From assembly GCF_028596125.1 (NCBI RefSeq), contig NZ_CP117229.1, positions 2,030,001-2,094,000 on the forward strand: a stretch of 64,000 nucleotides of DNA, read 5' to 3'. The notes under the pieces were generated by a model. The model did no database searches and had not been told where the DNA came from. It worked only from the letters and a program-made list of their open reading frames with translations. Position 1 is the first letter of the stretch. Each line of letters opens with the position of its first letter. Below are positions 25,701 through 35,116 of the stretch, one piece after another. The translations under genes were made by a program, and so were the position numbers. The DNA comes from Listeria innocua. GTDB taxonomy: Bacteria > Bacillota > Bacilli > Lactobacillales > Listeriaceae.

Positions 25701-27032
25701 TTATTTAAATAAGATATGTTTCTTCTTCATGTAAAATACAATCGAAATAGCTACAATCATTTCTGAAATTGGAATTGCTAACCAAACACCTGGAATGCCA
25801 ATAATTGGTGGTAAAATAAGCAAGAAGATTACCATGAAAATAATTTCTCGTGAAATCGTAATCCATGTTGCCATTTTGACTTTATCAGAAGTTTGGAAGT
25901 AAGTCATCATAACAAAGTTAAAGCCCATAAATAAGTAAGCTGAATAGAATAACTTAATTCCGTTGCTTGCAAGTTCTCGAATTTCTGCACTAAAGTTTCC
26001 GAACATCGAAACGAGCAGATTAGAACCAAATAACCCAACTAATAAGAAAGCAACCCCGGTACCAAATGCTACGACAATCGCAATTTTCAATGTTTCAATT
26101 TCTTTTTCTCTCGCCCTTGCCCCGCGGTAATAACTTATAAGTGGCTGAATCGCTGAACCCATGCCAAGGAACAACATTAAAATCACACTATGGGTATAAT
26201 TTAAAACCGAGAATGCTGCAACTCCTGCAGTACCAGCAATGGCTGCGATGGAAATATTATATCCGAAAGTAAATACCGACACGCCAACTTCTGCTAAAAA
26301 ACTTGGCAAGCCGATGCCCAGTGTTTTTTTGAAAAAAGCTTTATTCCAATTCACTTTTACAAATTTCAAGCGACTGGATTTTTTAAAGAAATGGGTAGTT
26401 AGGATAAGCACACCGATAATAATAGCAATCATCGTAGCAAGTGCAGATCCGGTTACGCCCCATTCAAATACAAATAAGAATAAATAATTCAAAATAACAT
26501 TACTGATTGCTGTAACAATAAGGGCAATCATTGATAAATTCGGATCACCATCATTACGAACAAAAATACTTAAAATATTTTCAAGCGTAAGTGCAAATCC
26601 GAAAATAAGTAGTATATTCATATATTCCAGTACGTAACCAATCGTTTCATCATTCGCGCCTAAAAAATACGCTAGTGGTACTTTAAAAATAAAAGCGAGG
26701 ATTGCAATAACCACCGTAATCGAAACAACTGCTAAAATTGCATTCGTAAATATTGATTGCGCTTTAGGAACATTTTTTTCTCCAATAGCAAACGAAAACT
26801 GGGTCGCGGCACCAATCCCAATCCAAATCGAAATAGCTGTAAAAATCGTAAATACTGGTACAGCAATATTTATCCCTGCAAGCGCCACTCCGCCGAGCTT
26901 ATGCCCAACAAAAATTCCATCAATTACAATATTCAAAGACATTAATAACATTCCGACTAAGGAAGGAACTAAATATCTAAAATAAATCTTTTTAACTGAA
27001 TCTGTTTCTAATATTTCTATATTCTTTGCCAT
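25701..27032 (-). CDS. MATE family multidrug/cation antiporter
   Basis: 443-aa, about twelve membrane helices, two homologous six-helix halves. It starts with FRYLVPSLVGMLLMSLNIVIDGIFVGHKLG, which is characteristic of MATE (MepA/NorM-like) carriers exporting cationic drugs in exchange for Na+ or H+. The ATG lies 14 nt after the TetR stop, so it is the second gene of a TetR-controlled operon. Substrate not predictable from sequence. Confidence 0.88.
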   Translation of the reverse strand: MAKNIEILETDSVKKIYFRYLVPSLVGMLLMSLNIVIDGIFVGHKLGGVALAGINIAVPVFTIFTAISIWIGIGAATQFSFAIGEKNVPKAQSIFTNAILAVVSITVVIAILAFIFKVPLAYFLGANDETIGYVLEYMNILLIFGFALTLENILSIFVRNDGDPNLSMIALIVTAISNVILNYLFLFVFEWGVTGSALATMIAIIIGVLILTTHFFKKSSRLKFVKVNWNKAFFKKTLGIGLPSFLAEVGVSVFTFGYNISIAAIAGTAGVAAFSVLNYTHSVILMLFLGMGSAIQPLISYYRGARAREKEIETLKIAIVVAFGTGVAFLLVGLFGSNLLVSMFGNFSAEIRELASNGIKLFYSAYLFMGFNFVMMTYFQTSDKVKMATWITISREIIFMVIFLLILPPIIGIPGVWLAIPISEMIVAISIVFYMKKKHILFK

Positions 27033-27046
27033 GTTACACCTCTAAA

Positions 27047-27631
27047 TTAAGCTTTTAGCGTAATTCCTCTCCAGAAAATTTGCCATAAAGCTGTGATTTT
27101 CTTTTTTGTTCGTTCGGGGTCGTTCACATAAACAATGTCCACGATAACCGCGTCAAGAATTCCCATGTACGCTTCTTTCATCGTTTCGACATCTTGCATT
27201 GGAATCAACTTTTGTTCAATCCAATCGCTAAATAAATCAGTGAAATCTTGTTCCATTTGCAAAATATTCTCGGTAATATCTGCCTGAACAATATCATACA
27301 AATGTTTCGGTGGATAAAACCCGTATCGCAACCAAAATTGGTAAGCTTCATCTGTATCATATAATTCCTTCACACCAAAAAGTAAACTAGATAACACTAA
27401 GTCGGGCCTAGATAAATCACTATCTCGAAGTTTCGCTCGGTAATAATCAATTTCCGTAGATTTCGCGTCCTTCATAATAGATAAAAACAAATCATCCTTA
27501 TCTTTAAAATGAGAATAGATGGATTGTTTCTTTAGACCTACAACGCCTGCAATATCAGCAAGGGATGTCCCTTCAAAACCATTATTTGCAAAAAGTGTCA
27601 GTGCTGCTTGCTTTATTTCTTCTTTTCTCAT
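27047..27631 (-). CDS. TetR family transcriptional repressor
   Basis: 194 aa. N-terminal HTH (about 1-47) with IKQAALTLFANNGFEGTSLADIAG...KQSIYSHFKDKDDLF, followed by a helical ligand-binding domain. First gene of the operon with the MATE efflux pump, so it probably represses its own promoter and the pump until a substrate binds. GAGGGGTGA precedes the ATG. A near-palindrome between promoter and gene is the likely operator. Confidence 0.9.
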   Translation of the reverse strand: MRKEEIKQAALTLFANNGFEGTSLADIAGVVGLKKQSIYSHFKDKDDLFLSIMKDAKSTEIDYYRAKLRDSDLSRPDLVLSSLLFGVKELYDTDEAYQFWLRYGFYPPKHLYDIVQADITENILQMEQDFTDLFSDWIEQKLIPMQDVETMKEAYMGILDAVIVDIVYVNDPERTKKKITALWQIFWRGITLKA

Positions 27632-27653
27632 CTTTTCACCCCTCTCAAAAAAC

Positions 27654-27673
27654 TGACGACCGTTCGTAAGTCA
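27654..27673 (-). promoter_or_regulatory. Likely TetR operator of the MATE operon
   Basis: 20-bp imperfect palindrome (outer TGAC/GTCA, inner ACGACC/GTTCGT) immediately downstream of the -10 of the promoter below. Position and symmetry fit autorepression. Confidence 0.5.
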
Positions 27674-27701
27674 TTCTCTCATGAATAAAATTCTTTGTCA
27701 A
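27673..27701 (-). promoter_or_regulatory. Sigma-A promoter of the TetR-MATE operon
   Basis: Minus strand -35 TTGACA (27696-27701), 17 bp, -10 GAGAAT (27673-27678). The -35 abuts the terminator of the upstream hydrolase gene. Confidence 0.6.
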
Positions 27702-27702
27702 T

Positions 27703-27733
27703 AAAAAAATCCACTCTCGTGAAAGAGTGGATT
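27703..27733 (-). terminator. Terminator of the esterase gene
   Basis: Perfect 10-bp stem AATCCACTCT/AGAGTGGATT with T run on the minus strand. Confidence 0.9.
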
Positions 27734-27740
27734 CAAAGAT

Positions 27741-28784
27741 TTATTTTTCTTCTAAAAACTCGCTAATCAATTCGTAAGTCTCATCAGTTGCTTCGGATGT
27801 TGTGGTCATAAAGCCGTGCGGAACTTTTTCAAAACGTTTCGCAAATACTTCTACACCAGCATCTTTTAATTTCTTCGCATATGCTTCTCCTTGATCTCTT
27901 AGTGGATCAAATTCAGCAGTTGCGATGAAGGTTTTAGGAAGACCAGCTAAGTCTTTACTACGAATTGGTGCAATCAGCGGATCATATTTACGGTCGCTTG
28001 AGTTCGCAATATATAATTTAAAGAATTTGTCTAAAGATTCTTTTGTAAGTACATATCCTTCCGCAAATTCATCCATTGACGGATAAAGCACTGAAGCATC
28101 ACGACTGAAAATATCCGTTGCTGGATAAAGTAAAATTTGTGCCGTAACATTTGGTTTTCCTTTGGCTTTGGCAATTTGGGTCACTACTGTTGCTAAGTTT
28201 CCGCCTACGCTATCCCCTGCGACAATAATATCGGAGGATTTAGCACGTAAACTAGTACGGTGATTTTGTACCCAAAGTAATGCAGCATAAGCATCTTCCA
28301 CTGCTGCTGGGAAAGGATTTTCTGGTGCTAGTCGGTAGTCAACTGTGACAACGCGAGCACCTGTTGTTTGTACAAGTTTTCTTGCAATCGCATCATGTGT
28401 TTGCAAACCACCTAACACAAATCCGCCACCATGATAATAAACGATAATCTCGAATGGTCCGTCCTCTTTTGGCGTATAAATCCGAATCGGAATTTTACCA
28501 GCTGGACCGTCAATTTTTTTATTTTCGACATCGCCTATTTCAATATCTTTAGCAGAAGGCAAGGCTTTTGTCGCAAGTCTCATATATTTATATCGCGAGT
28601 CTACATCTGACAATGGTGAAGTATTTTTTACAAATTCCTGGGAAGCCTCATCTAAATTCTCAAGTACCTCGGGATCATATTCTTTTTTCCCAACCGCTTT
28701 TTTGTAAATAAAGAAAACGATTACTAACGGAAGTAGAATAATTCCTGCAAAACCAATGGCAATCCATTTTATTGCATTTTTCAT
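27741..28784 (-). CDS. Membrane-anchored alpha/beta hydrolase (HSL-type esterase/lipase)
   Basis: 347 aa. N-terminal membrane anchor (about 8-28), then an alpha/beta hydrolase domain of the hormone-sensitive-lipase family: HGGGF oxyanion motif, GDSVGGN nucleophile elbow, Asp in ATAEFDPLRDQG and His in VPHGFM. Probable carboxylesterase acting outside or at the membrane; substrate unknown. GAAGGAGTTG precedes the ATG. Monocistronic, divergent from argG. Confidence 0.85.
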   Translation of the reverse strand: MKNAIKWIAIGFAGIILLPLVIVFFIYKKAVGKKEYDPEVLENLDEASQEFVKNTSPLSDVDSRYKYMRLATKALPSAKDIEIGDVENKKIDGPAGKIPIRIYTPKEDGPFEIIVYYHGGGFVLGGLQTHDAIARKLVQTTGARVVTVDYRLAPENPFPAAVEDAYAALLWVQNHRTSLRAKSSDIIVAGDSVGGNLATVVTQIAKAKGKPNVTAQILLYPATDIFSRDASVLYPSMDEFAEGYVLTKESLDKFFKLYIANSSDRKYDPLIAPIRSKDLAGLPKTFIATAEFDPLRDQGEAYAKKLKDAGVEVFAKRFEKVPHGFMTTTSEATDETYELISEFLEEK

Positions 28785-28927
28785 ATTCGTTCAACTCCTT
28801 CAATATAACTTCAATATCAAGTATAGCAGTTTTACGAACAGGAACCAATTTATTACTATTTGAAATGGCTATTTTTCTTGTGAAATGTATTTTTAATCAT
28901 AATGATGAATATTTTAAAATAAAAAGG

Positions 28928-28956
28928 TTGATATATGAGAGTATAGGTGTTAATAT
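28928..28956 (+). promoter_or_regulatory. Sigma-A promoter of argGH
   Basis: -35 TTGATA (28928-28933), 17-bp spacer, -10 TAATAT (28951-28956), giving a ~36-nt leader. Confidence 0.65.
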
Positions 28957-28958
28957 AA

Positions 28959-28974
28959 ATACAAATGTTTGTAT
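28959..28974 (+). promoter_or_regulatory. Inverted repeat at the argG start site, possible ArgR box
   Basis: ATACAAATGTTTGTAT, a palindrome except for its two centre bases, covers the predicted transcription start. AT-rich palindromes at this place are where ArgR/AhrC acts in Bacillales; the match to a formal ARG box is only partial. Confidence 0.45.
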
Positions 28975-28998
28975 ATTTATGAATAGGGGATGTTTACA

Positions 28999-30213
28999 AT
29001 GACGAAAGAAAAAATCGTATTAGCTTACTCTGGTGGGTTAGATACTTCTGTTGCAATTCAGTGGCTAGTGGAATCAGGTTATGAAGTTATCGCATGTTGT
29101 TTAGACGTTGGTGAAGGGAAAAATTTGGATTTTATTAAAGAAAAAGCGATTACTGTCGGTGCAAGTGCATCTTATACAATTGATGCCAAGGAAGAATTTG
29201 CCGAAAACTTTGCTTTAATCGCCCTTCAAGCTCATGCCTATTATGAAGGAAAATATCCACTTATTTCTGCTTTAAGTCGTCCTTTAATCGCGAAAAAATT
29301 AGTAGAAGTAGCTCGTCAAGAAGGCGCATCTGCTATCGCTCATGGTTGTACTGGTAAAGGAAATGACCAAGTTCGGTTTGAAGTTGCGATTCATGCTCTT
29401 GCTCCTGATTTAAAAGTCGTTTCCCCTGTCCGGGACTGGAAATGGTCTAGAGAAGAAGAAATCAATTACGCCAAAGAACATAACATCCCCGTTCCAATTG
29501 ATTTAGATAATCCTTTCTCGATTGACCAAAACCTTTGGGGCAGAAGTAACGAATGTGGTGTGCTTGAAAACCCATGGACAACGCCACCAGAAGCGGCTTA
29601 CGACTTAACAGTTAGCTTAGAAGATGCACCTGACACGGCGGATATTGTCGAAATTACATTTGATGCCGGTATTCCTATTTCTCTTAATGGCGAAAATATG
29701 AGCCTAGCAAATTTAATTCTTACTTTAAACGAAATTGCTGGAAAACATGGCGTTGGTAGAATTGACCATATCGAAAATCGTTTAGTTGGTATTAAATCAC
29801 GTGAAGTATACGAATGTCCCGCCGCAGTTACTTTAATTACTGCACATAAAGAATTAGAAGATTTAACTTTTGTTCGTGAAGTGGCACATTTCAAACCTAT
29901 TATTGAACAAAAAATCAGCGAAACAATTTACAATGGCTTATGGTTTTCGCCTTTAACAGAAGCATTAATTGCCTTCTTAAAATCCACGCAAAAATTCGTG
30001 AACGGTACGATTCGCGTAAAACTATTTAAAGGTCATGCCATCGTCGAAGGAAGAAAATCACCGAATTCGCTTTATGATGAAAACTTAGCGACTTATACTT
30101 CTTCCGATACATTCGACCAAGATGCAGCTGTTGGTTTCATCAAGCTATTTGGACTACCAACGAAAGTGAGCGCAGAAGTCAATTCAAAAGTTACAATAAC
30201 AACTGAGGTGTAA
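28999..30213 (+). CDS. argG: Argininosuccinate synthase
   Basis: 404-aa enzyme that condenses citrulline and aspartate with ATP, the penultimate step of arginine synthesis. PP-loop [10 protein letters not shown] at the N-terminus, [13 protein letters not shown] and YSDPNLWGRS-type block ([11 protein letters not shown]) are conserved. ATG 28999 has AGGGGAT 7 nt upstream; the ATG nine bases earlier overlaps the site. argH follows after 3 nt. Confidence 0.97.
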   Translation: MTKEKIVLAYSGGLDTSVAIQWLVESGYEVIACCLDVGEGKNLDFIKEKAITVGASASYTIDAKEEFAENFALIALQAHAYYEGKYPLISALSRPLIAKKLVEVARQEGASAIAHGCTGKGNDQVRFEVAIHALAPDLKVVSPVRDWKWSREEEINYAKEHNIPVPIDLDNPFSIDQNLWGRSNECGVLENPWTTPPEAAYDLTVSLEDAPDTADIVEITFDAGIPISLNGENMSLANLILTLNEIAGKHGVGRIDHIENRLVGIKSREVYECPAAVTLITAHKELEDLTFVREVAHFKPIIEQKISETIYNGLWFSPLTEALIAFLKSTQKFVNGTIRVKLFKGHAIVEGRKSPNSLYDENLATYTSSDTFDQDAAVGFIKLFGLPTKVSAEVNSKVTITTEV

Positions 30214-30216
30214 AAA

Positions 30217-31587
30217 ATGGAAAAACTATGGGGCGGACGTTTTCAAGGGAAAAGTGAAGCATGGATTGATGACTTTGGTGCTTCGATTTCTTTTGATCAA
30301 AAAATGGCGAAAGAAGACTTGGCGGGAAGCTTGGCACATGTCGCAATGCTAGCAAAATGTGGTATTATTTCTGATTCTGAGGCGAGTGAAATTACCGCTG
30401 GGCTAAAAATCCTCCAAGAAAAATTAGCGCTTGGGGAACTGGAATTTAGTACTGTAAACGAAGATATTCATTTAAATATCGAAAAACTGTTACACGAGGA
30501 AATCGGGCCTGTCGCGGGAAAACTTCATACGGCGCGCAGTCGGAATGACCAAGTTGCAACAGACATGCATTTGTATTTAAAAGAAGCAGTCGCAGAAATT
30601 ATTCAATCGTTAAAACATTTGCGCGCGGTGCTTGTCCAAAAAGCGGAGGCGAACGTCGAAACGATTATGCCTGGCTATACACACTTGCAACACGCCCAAC
30701 CCATCTCTTTTGCGCATCATTTATTAGCTTATTTTGGTATGTTTACACGTGATTTAGAGCGCTTAGAAGAAAGTGTCAAACGGATTGATATTTCGCCACT
30801 TGGGTCTGCGGCGCTCGCTGGAACGACTTTTCCAATTGATCGGGCCTATAGCGCTGAACTTCTTGGTTTTTCCGCTGTTTATGAAAATAGCTTAGACGGC
30901 GTGAGCGATCGTGATTTTATTATCGAGTTTCTTAGTAACAGTTCTATTTTAATGATGCATTTATCGCGTTTTTGTGAAGAATTGATACTTTGGACGAGCC
31001 ATGAATTTCAATTTGTGGAATTAACGGACGCTTTTTCAACAGGAAGTTCGATTATGCCACAAAAGAAAAATCCCGATATGGCCGAATTAATTCGTGGGAA
31101 AACGGGTCGTGTTTACGGAAACCTTTTCGGCATGTTAACAGTTTTAAAGGGGCTGCCGCTCGCTTATAATAAAGATTTACAAGAAGATAAAGAAGGCATG
31201 TTTGATACGCTTGAGACGGTTCATACAAGCTTAGATATATTCGCGGGAATGATTGAAACGATGAAGATCAATGCAGATATAATGGAAGAATCGACGCAAA
31301 AAGATTTTTCCAATGCGACCGAACTAGCGGATTATCTCGCGAAAAAAGGCGTTCCATTTAGAGAAGCGCATGAGATTGTTGGGAAATTGGTGCTTGAATG
31401 TACGCAAAATGGGATTTATTTGCAAGACGTCGCACTTAGCCACTACCAAGAAATCCATCCGCTTATTGAGGAAGACATTTATACTGTTCTTGCTTCAAAA
31501 ACAGCGGTTCAAAAGAGAAATTCATATGGCGGTACGGGGTTTGATCAAATCCACGTTGCACTCGCCAATGCGAAAAAAACATTATAA
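30217..31587 (+). CDS. argH: Argininosuccinate lyase
   Basis: 456-aa fumarase-superfamily enzyme splitting argininosuccinate into arginine and fumarate. Signature [12 protein letters not shown] (about residue 279) holds the flexible loop Ser; [13 protein letters not shown] and [12 protein letters not shown]-like ([12 protein letters not shown]) motifs are intact. ATG follows the argG stop by 3 nt with GAGGTG upstream, so co-translation is tight. Codons are less AT-biased than in the neighbours. Confidence 0.97.
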   Translation: MEKLWGGRFQGKSEAWIDDFGASISFDQKMAKEDLAGSLAHVAMLAKCGIISDSEASEITAGLKILQEKLALGELEFSTVNEDIHLNIEKLLHEEIGPVAGKLHTARSRNDQVATDMHLYLKEAVAEIIQSLKHLRAVLVQKAEANVETIMPGYTHLQHAQPISFAHHLLAYFGMFTRDLERLEESVKRIDISPLGSAALAGTTFPIDRAYSAELLGFSAVYENSLDGVSDRDFIIEFLSNSSILMMHLSRFCEELILWTSHEFQFVELTDAFSTGSSIMPQKKNPDMAELIRGKTGRVYGNLFGMLTVLKGLPLAYNKDLQEDKEGMFDTLETVHTSLDIFAGMIETMKINADIMEESTQKDFSNATELADYLAKKGVPFREAHEIVGKLVLECTQNGIYLQDVALSHYQEIHPLIEEDIYTVLASKTAVQKRNSYGGTGFDQIHVALANAKKTL

Positions 31588-31592
31588 AGTTG

Positions 31593-31624
31593 GCTGGAAT
31601 GCATAGATGCGTTCCAGCTTTTTA
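31593..31624 (+). terminator. Terminator of argGH
   Basis: Stem GCTGGAATGC/GCGTTCCAGC (one G-U), 6-nt loop, T run. Confidence 0.88.
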
Positions 31625-31688
31625 ATTCCAGCAGACTTTGTGGTTTGATTTGTCAGAGCAGTACTTTTTTTGTTACTATAAAATAGAT

Positions 31689-31714
31689 GTTACCTTTGTG
31701 CTAACATGGGGAAA
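31689..31714 (+). promoter_or_regulatory. Probable sigma-B promoter of betL
   Basis: -35-like GTTACC at 31689-31694 and -10 GGGGAA at 31708-31713 (13-bp spacing), close to the sigma-B consensus GTTT/GGGWAW. A sigma-B-type promoter for betL is reported in L. monocytogenes. Confidence 0.65.
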
Positions 31715-31746
31715 TACATACTTAGACTATAAAGGGAAGTGATGCA

Positions 31747-33270
31747 ATGAAAAAATTAACGAACGTCTTTTGGGGAGCTAGTCTATTAGTTCTCATAGCA
31801 GTTTTGTTTGGTGCTTTTTTGCCAGAACAATTTGAAACTCTTACAACAAATGTCCAAAGATTTTTAACAAGTAATTTCGGTTGGTACTACCTTTTTGTAG
31901 TCGCAATCATTATCATTTTTTGCATATTTTTAATATTAAGCCCGATTGGCTCTATTCGACTCGGGAAACCCGGCGAGAAACCAGGATATAGTAATAAGTC
32001 TTGGTTCGCAATGTTGTTTAGTGCCGGTATGGGAATTGGACTTGTTTTCTGGGGAGCTGCTGAACCGCTATCCCATTTTGCCGTTCAAGCTCCTGGTGGT
32101 GAAGTTGGCTCTCAAGCTGCGATGAAAGATGCGCTTCGTTATTCTTTTTTTCATTGGGGAATTTCCGCTTGGTCCATTTATGCAATAGTTGCCTTAGCGC
32201 TAGCTTACTTTAAGTTTCGAAAGGATACTCCTGGTCTAATAAGCGCCACACTTTATCCGATATTAGGTAAACATGCGAAAGGACCACTTGGACAATTAAT
32301 CGATATTATCGCTGTTTTCGCTACGGTTATCGGAGTAGCAACCACGCTTGGACTTGGAGCTCAGCAAATCAATGGCGGTCTTACATATTTATTTCATGTC
32401 CCTAACAACTTTACAGTGCAACTAATCATCATTGTCATTGTCACTGTTTTATTTTTATTATCAGCAATGTCTGGCTTAGATAAAGGAATTCAGTTATTAA
32501 GTAATGTGAATATTTATGTCGCTGGCGTATTACTTATTCTAACGTTAATTCTAGGACCTACGCTTTTTATTATGAATAACTTCACTAATTCGTTTGGTGA
32601 TTATTTACAGAACATTATCCAAATGAGTTTCCAAACTGCACCAAATGCGCCTGATGCTAGAAAATGGATTGATTCATGGACCATTTTTTACTGGGCATGG
32701 TGGCTATCGTGGTCTCCATTTGTCGGTATCTTTATTGCCAGAATTTCGCGCGGTCGGACGATTCGTCAATTTTTATTAGGTGTTATCGTGCTTCCTGCGT
32801 TAGTTAGCATTTTCTGGTTTGCAGTGTTTGGTGGTTCAGCGATTTTTGTCGATCAATACAAAGATACGGCCCTTTCCACTTTAGCGACCGAACAAGTCCT
32901 TTTTGGGGTATTTGATCAATTTCCATTTGGCATCGTATTATCTATTGTTGCGATGATTTTAATTGCCGTGTTCTTCATTACTTCTGCCGATTCTGCGACC
33001 TTTGTTTTAGGTATGCAAACGACTGGTGGCTCTTTAAACCCACCAAACTCGGTAAAAGTAACATGGGGGCTTTTACAGTCTGGAATAGCGAGTGTACTTC
33101 TTTATGCAGGCGGTCTTACAGCGCTACAAAACGCATCAATTATTGCCGCTTTTCCATTTTCGATAGTGATTATCTTAATGATAGTTTCACTGTTTGTTTC
33201 TTTAACAAAAGAACAAGAAAAACTCGGCCTGTATGTTCGACCGAAAAAATCACAACGTTCCAAACTATAA
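31747..33270 (+). CDS. betL: Glycine betaine transporter BetL (BCCT family)
   Basis: 507-aa, twelve-helix Na+-coupled transporter for the osmolyte glycine betaine. Gly-rich [17 protein letters not shown] and the tryptophan-rich [22 protein letters not shown] substrate segment are diagnostic of BCCT proteins. AAGGGAAGTGA precedes the ATG. Gives salt and cold tolerance in Listeria. Monocistronic with a stress promoter in front. Confidence 0.94.
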   Translation: MKKLTNVFWGASLLVLIAVLFGAFLPEQFETLTTNVQRFLTSNFGWYYLFVVAIIIIFCIFLILSPIGSIRLGKPGEKPGYSNKSWFAMLFSAGMGIGLVFWGAAEPLSHFAVQAPGGEVGSQAAMKDALRYSFFHWGISAWSIYAIVALALAYFKFRKDTPGLISATLYPILGKHAKGPLGQLIDIIAVFATVIGVATTLGLGAQQINGGLTYLFHVPNNFTVQLIIIVIVTVLFLLSAMSGLDKGIQLLSNVNIYVAGVLLILTLILGPTLFIMNNFTNSFGDYLQNIIQMSFQTAPNAPDARKWIDSWTIFYWAWWLSWSPFVGIFIARISRGRTIRQFLLGVIVLPALVSIFWFAVFGGSAIFVDQYKDTALSTLATEQVLFGVFDQFPFGIVLSIVAMILIAVFFITSADSATFVLGMQTTGGSLNPPNSVKVTWGLLQSGIASVLLYAGGLTALQNASIIAAFPFSIVIILMIVSLFVSLTKEQEKLGLYVRPKKSQRSKL

Positions 33271-33315
33271 TAAAAAGGGATGAAAATCTAAAACTAGATT
33301 TCCATCCCTTTTTTC
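33271..33315. terminator. Bidirectional terminator, betL / sugar operon
   Basis: Long stem AAAAAGGGATG-AAAATCTA paired to TAGATTT-CCATCCCTTTTT, A and T runs on both sides. It closes betL and the minus-strand PTS operon. Confidence 0.88.
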
Positions 33316-33511
33316 ATCCTTTTTTCTGCTTTGCCGCGATTATTTCACGATAGCTACGTGTTTTTTTAGGATATTTTTTCCGAAAGAAATGTTGCGATAC
33401 TACTGCTAAAACAAGCGATATGGCAGTAATTGGAATAGAACTTCTAAAAATACCGACCATTAGTAATAAAGCACTGGCAAATAAGGTTGCATTAAAAAGG
33501 AATTTTTCCAT
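33314..33511 (-). CDS. Small membrane protein in the sugar operon
   Basis: 65 aa with two hydrophobic segments (about 4-22 and 26-42) and a very basic tail (RKKYPKKTRSYREIIAAKQKKG). TTGGAGGAG precedes the ATG, which is 3 nt past the aldolase stop, so it is translated from the sugar operon mRNA. Function unknown. Confidence 0.75.
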   Translation of the reverse strand: MEKFLFNATLFASALLLMVGIFRSSIPITAISLVLAVVSQHFFRKKYPKKTRSYREIIAAKQKKG

Positions 33512-33514
33512 TAG

Positions 33515-34165
33515 TTACTCCTCCAAATTATAATTTAATTCGCGGTCATGAGCTAATTTTTTAATACCTAAAGCATCAAAGACCATTGCCTTTTCTGCAA
33601 TATAAGCATTGTATTCAATCCGTTCCAACATATCATATGCTTTATGCAGGGATGTTTCTAAAACAACAATGCCGTGTTTATTTAATAAACTCGCACTAGG
33701 AACAGCTTTTTCACCAAGTTCGATGACATGTTTACGTACGATTTCAGCAAGTTCTGGACTAGTCGCTGGTGCAAATTCAAGTGTTGGAATTCGACCGATT
33801 TTTTGCGTTGCTTCTGTTAAATTCGGAAGTTCCATACCAAGTGTTGCAAATAACATCGATTCTTTTGGATGAGCATGAAGAACACAGCCAATTTTTGGGT
33901 TTTCTACATAGCAGGCACGGTGCAAGTTGATTTCTCGAGTAATTCTTCCGTCTCCTTCTACGACTTCATTATTGTTATCTACTACAAGAATTTCATATGG
34001 GGAAAGATCGCAAAGTTTTGCTTGGCTCATCAGCGTTGGTGTCATAATAATATGCTCATTATTCATGCGCACACTTACATTTCCTCCCGCAGCATTTGTT
34101 TCAAAGCGGTCAAACATCGTCTTCACTATTTTGGCTAAATCTTCACGTTCTTTTTGGTATAACAT
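33515..34165 (-). CDS. Class II aldolase (fuculose-1-phosphate aldolase-like)
   Basis: 216-aa Zn-dependent aldolase/epimerase-family protein. N-terminal GNVSVRM, catalytic-site TPTLMSQAKL loop, metal histidines in VLHAHPKE and the later LLNKHGIVV. Cleaves a ketose phosphate into dihydroxyacetone phosphate and an aldehyde in the family; exact sugar unknown. Its ribosome site (GGAGGAGAG) lies inside the last codons of the kinase gene. Confidence 0.85.
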   Translation of the reverse strand: MLYQKEREDLAKIVKTMFDRFETNAAGGNVSVRMNNEHIIMTPTLMSQAKLCDLSPYEILVVDNNNEVVEGDGRITREINLHRACYVENPKIGCVLHAHPKESMLFATLGMELPNLTEATQKIGRIPTLEFAPATSPELAEIVRKHVIELGEKAVPSASLLNKHGIVVLETSLHKAYDMLERIEYNAYIAEKAMVFDALGIKKLAHDRELNYNLEE

Positions 34166-34166
34166 A

Positions 34167-35099
34167 TTATCTCTCCTCCAATTGTATAATACTTACTTGA
34201 TTCTTGAGTTTTCCAGCGGCTTCTAAATCAAAGCTCGAACTGTCTTGTTGCATGACTTTACTGGCTGAACAACCTGTCGCAACTTTTAATGTTTCTGTAA
34301 TTGGCATGTTCATCGCAAGTCCTGCAATAAACGCCCCGACAAATACATCGCCAGCCCCAGTATCATTTCGTTCCTGCACTTTCGGTGGAATAACTTGATA
34401 CAATTTGCCATTATGTGCACAAATGGACCCTTTTGCTCCAAGTGAAACGACCAGGTAAGGGATCTTTTCGGCTAAAGTGCGGATATTTTCTTCGAGTGAA
34501 TTCGTTTTTTCGTCTAAAATGGCGATTACTTCATCTTCATTTGGTTTAATGAAATCGACGCCCATTTCGACCGCTAAATTTAAATATTCACCAGAGTTAT
34601 CACATCCGAGAAAAGCCCCTGTTGCTTTGACAGTTCTTAGTAGTTCTTTAAAATCAGATAATGTATAATGAGGAGGCGGGGATCCAGCAATCACCACCAT
34701 ATCCTCTTTTTTAACTTTTTTAGCGATTTGTTTTAAAAGATTGTCTTTGTTGGTCTGACTTACGGTAAAACCAGCTTCAGGTATCATCGTGCTGCCATTC
34801 GTGTCATCACTTAAGACGACGAAGCATTCTCTTGTCGAAGTTCCAGCTTCTACAAGGAAATCATGGTTGATATGTTTTTCTTTTAGAATGGCATATAGTT
34901 TGTCGAGATTGTCTGATCCCGCAATTCCAAGTGCTTCATTTTTAATACCGAATTTGGATAACACTCCTGAAACATGAAGCCCCTTTCCCCCGCAATCAAA
35001 TTCTGTTTTTATGACTCGATTTGTCTTCCTTTTTTCTAACTCCCCACGAATGAAAAGCAACCGGTCAATAGCTGGATTTAATGTTATCGTGTAAATCAT
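34167..35099 (-). CDS. PfkB family sugar-phosphate kinase (tagatose-6-P kinase / 1-PFK type)
   Basis: 310 aa. It begins MIYTITLNPAIDR and has CGGKGLHVSGVL and the catalytic NDTGAGDVFVGAF near residue 250. The start is the type shared by 1-phosphofructokinase and tagatose-6-phosphate kinase (LacC). It would phosphorylate the PTS-imported sugar phosphate to a bisphosphate for the aldolase. Lies 17 nt after the IIC gene. Confidence 0.88.
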   Translation of the reverse strand: MIYTITLNPAIDRLLFIRGELEKRKTNRVIKTEFDCGGKGLHVSGVLSKFGIKNEALGIAGSDNLDKLYAILKEKHINHDFLVEAGTSTRECFVVLSDDTNGSTMIPEAGFTVSQTNKDNLLKQIAKKVKKEDMVVIAGSPPPHYTLSDFKELLRTVKATGAFLGCDNSGEYLNLAVEMGVDFIKPNEDEVIAILDEKTNSLEENIRTLAEKIPYLVVSLGAKGSICAHNGKLYQVIPPKVQERNDTGAGDVFVGAFIAGLAMNMPITETLKVATGCSASKVMQQDSSSFDLEAAGKLKNQVSIIQLEER

Positions 35100-35116
35100 C
35101 TCATCACTCCTATTTC

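Noticed and set aside
25268-25708. 146-codon plus-strand reading frame between the orphan regulator and the MATE gene
   Set aside because: It starts at TTG without a ribosome site, runs past the MATE stop codon, crosses the terminator and has low-complexity Phe/Lys/Arg composition.
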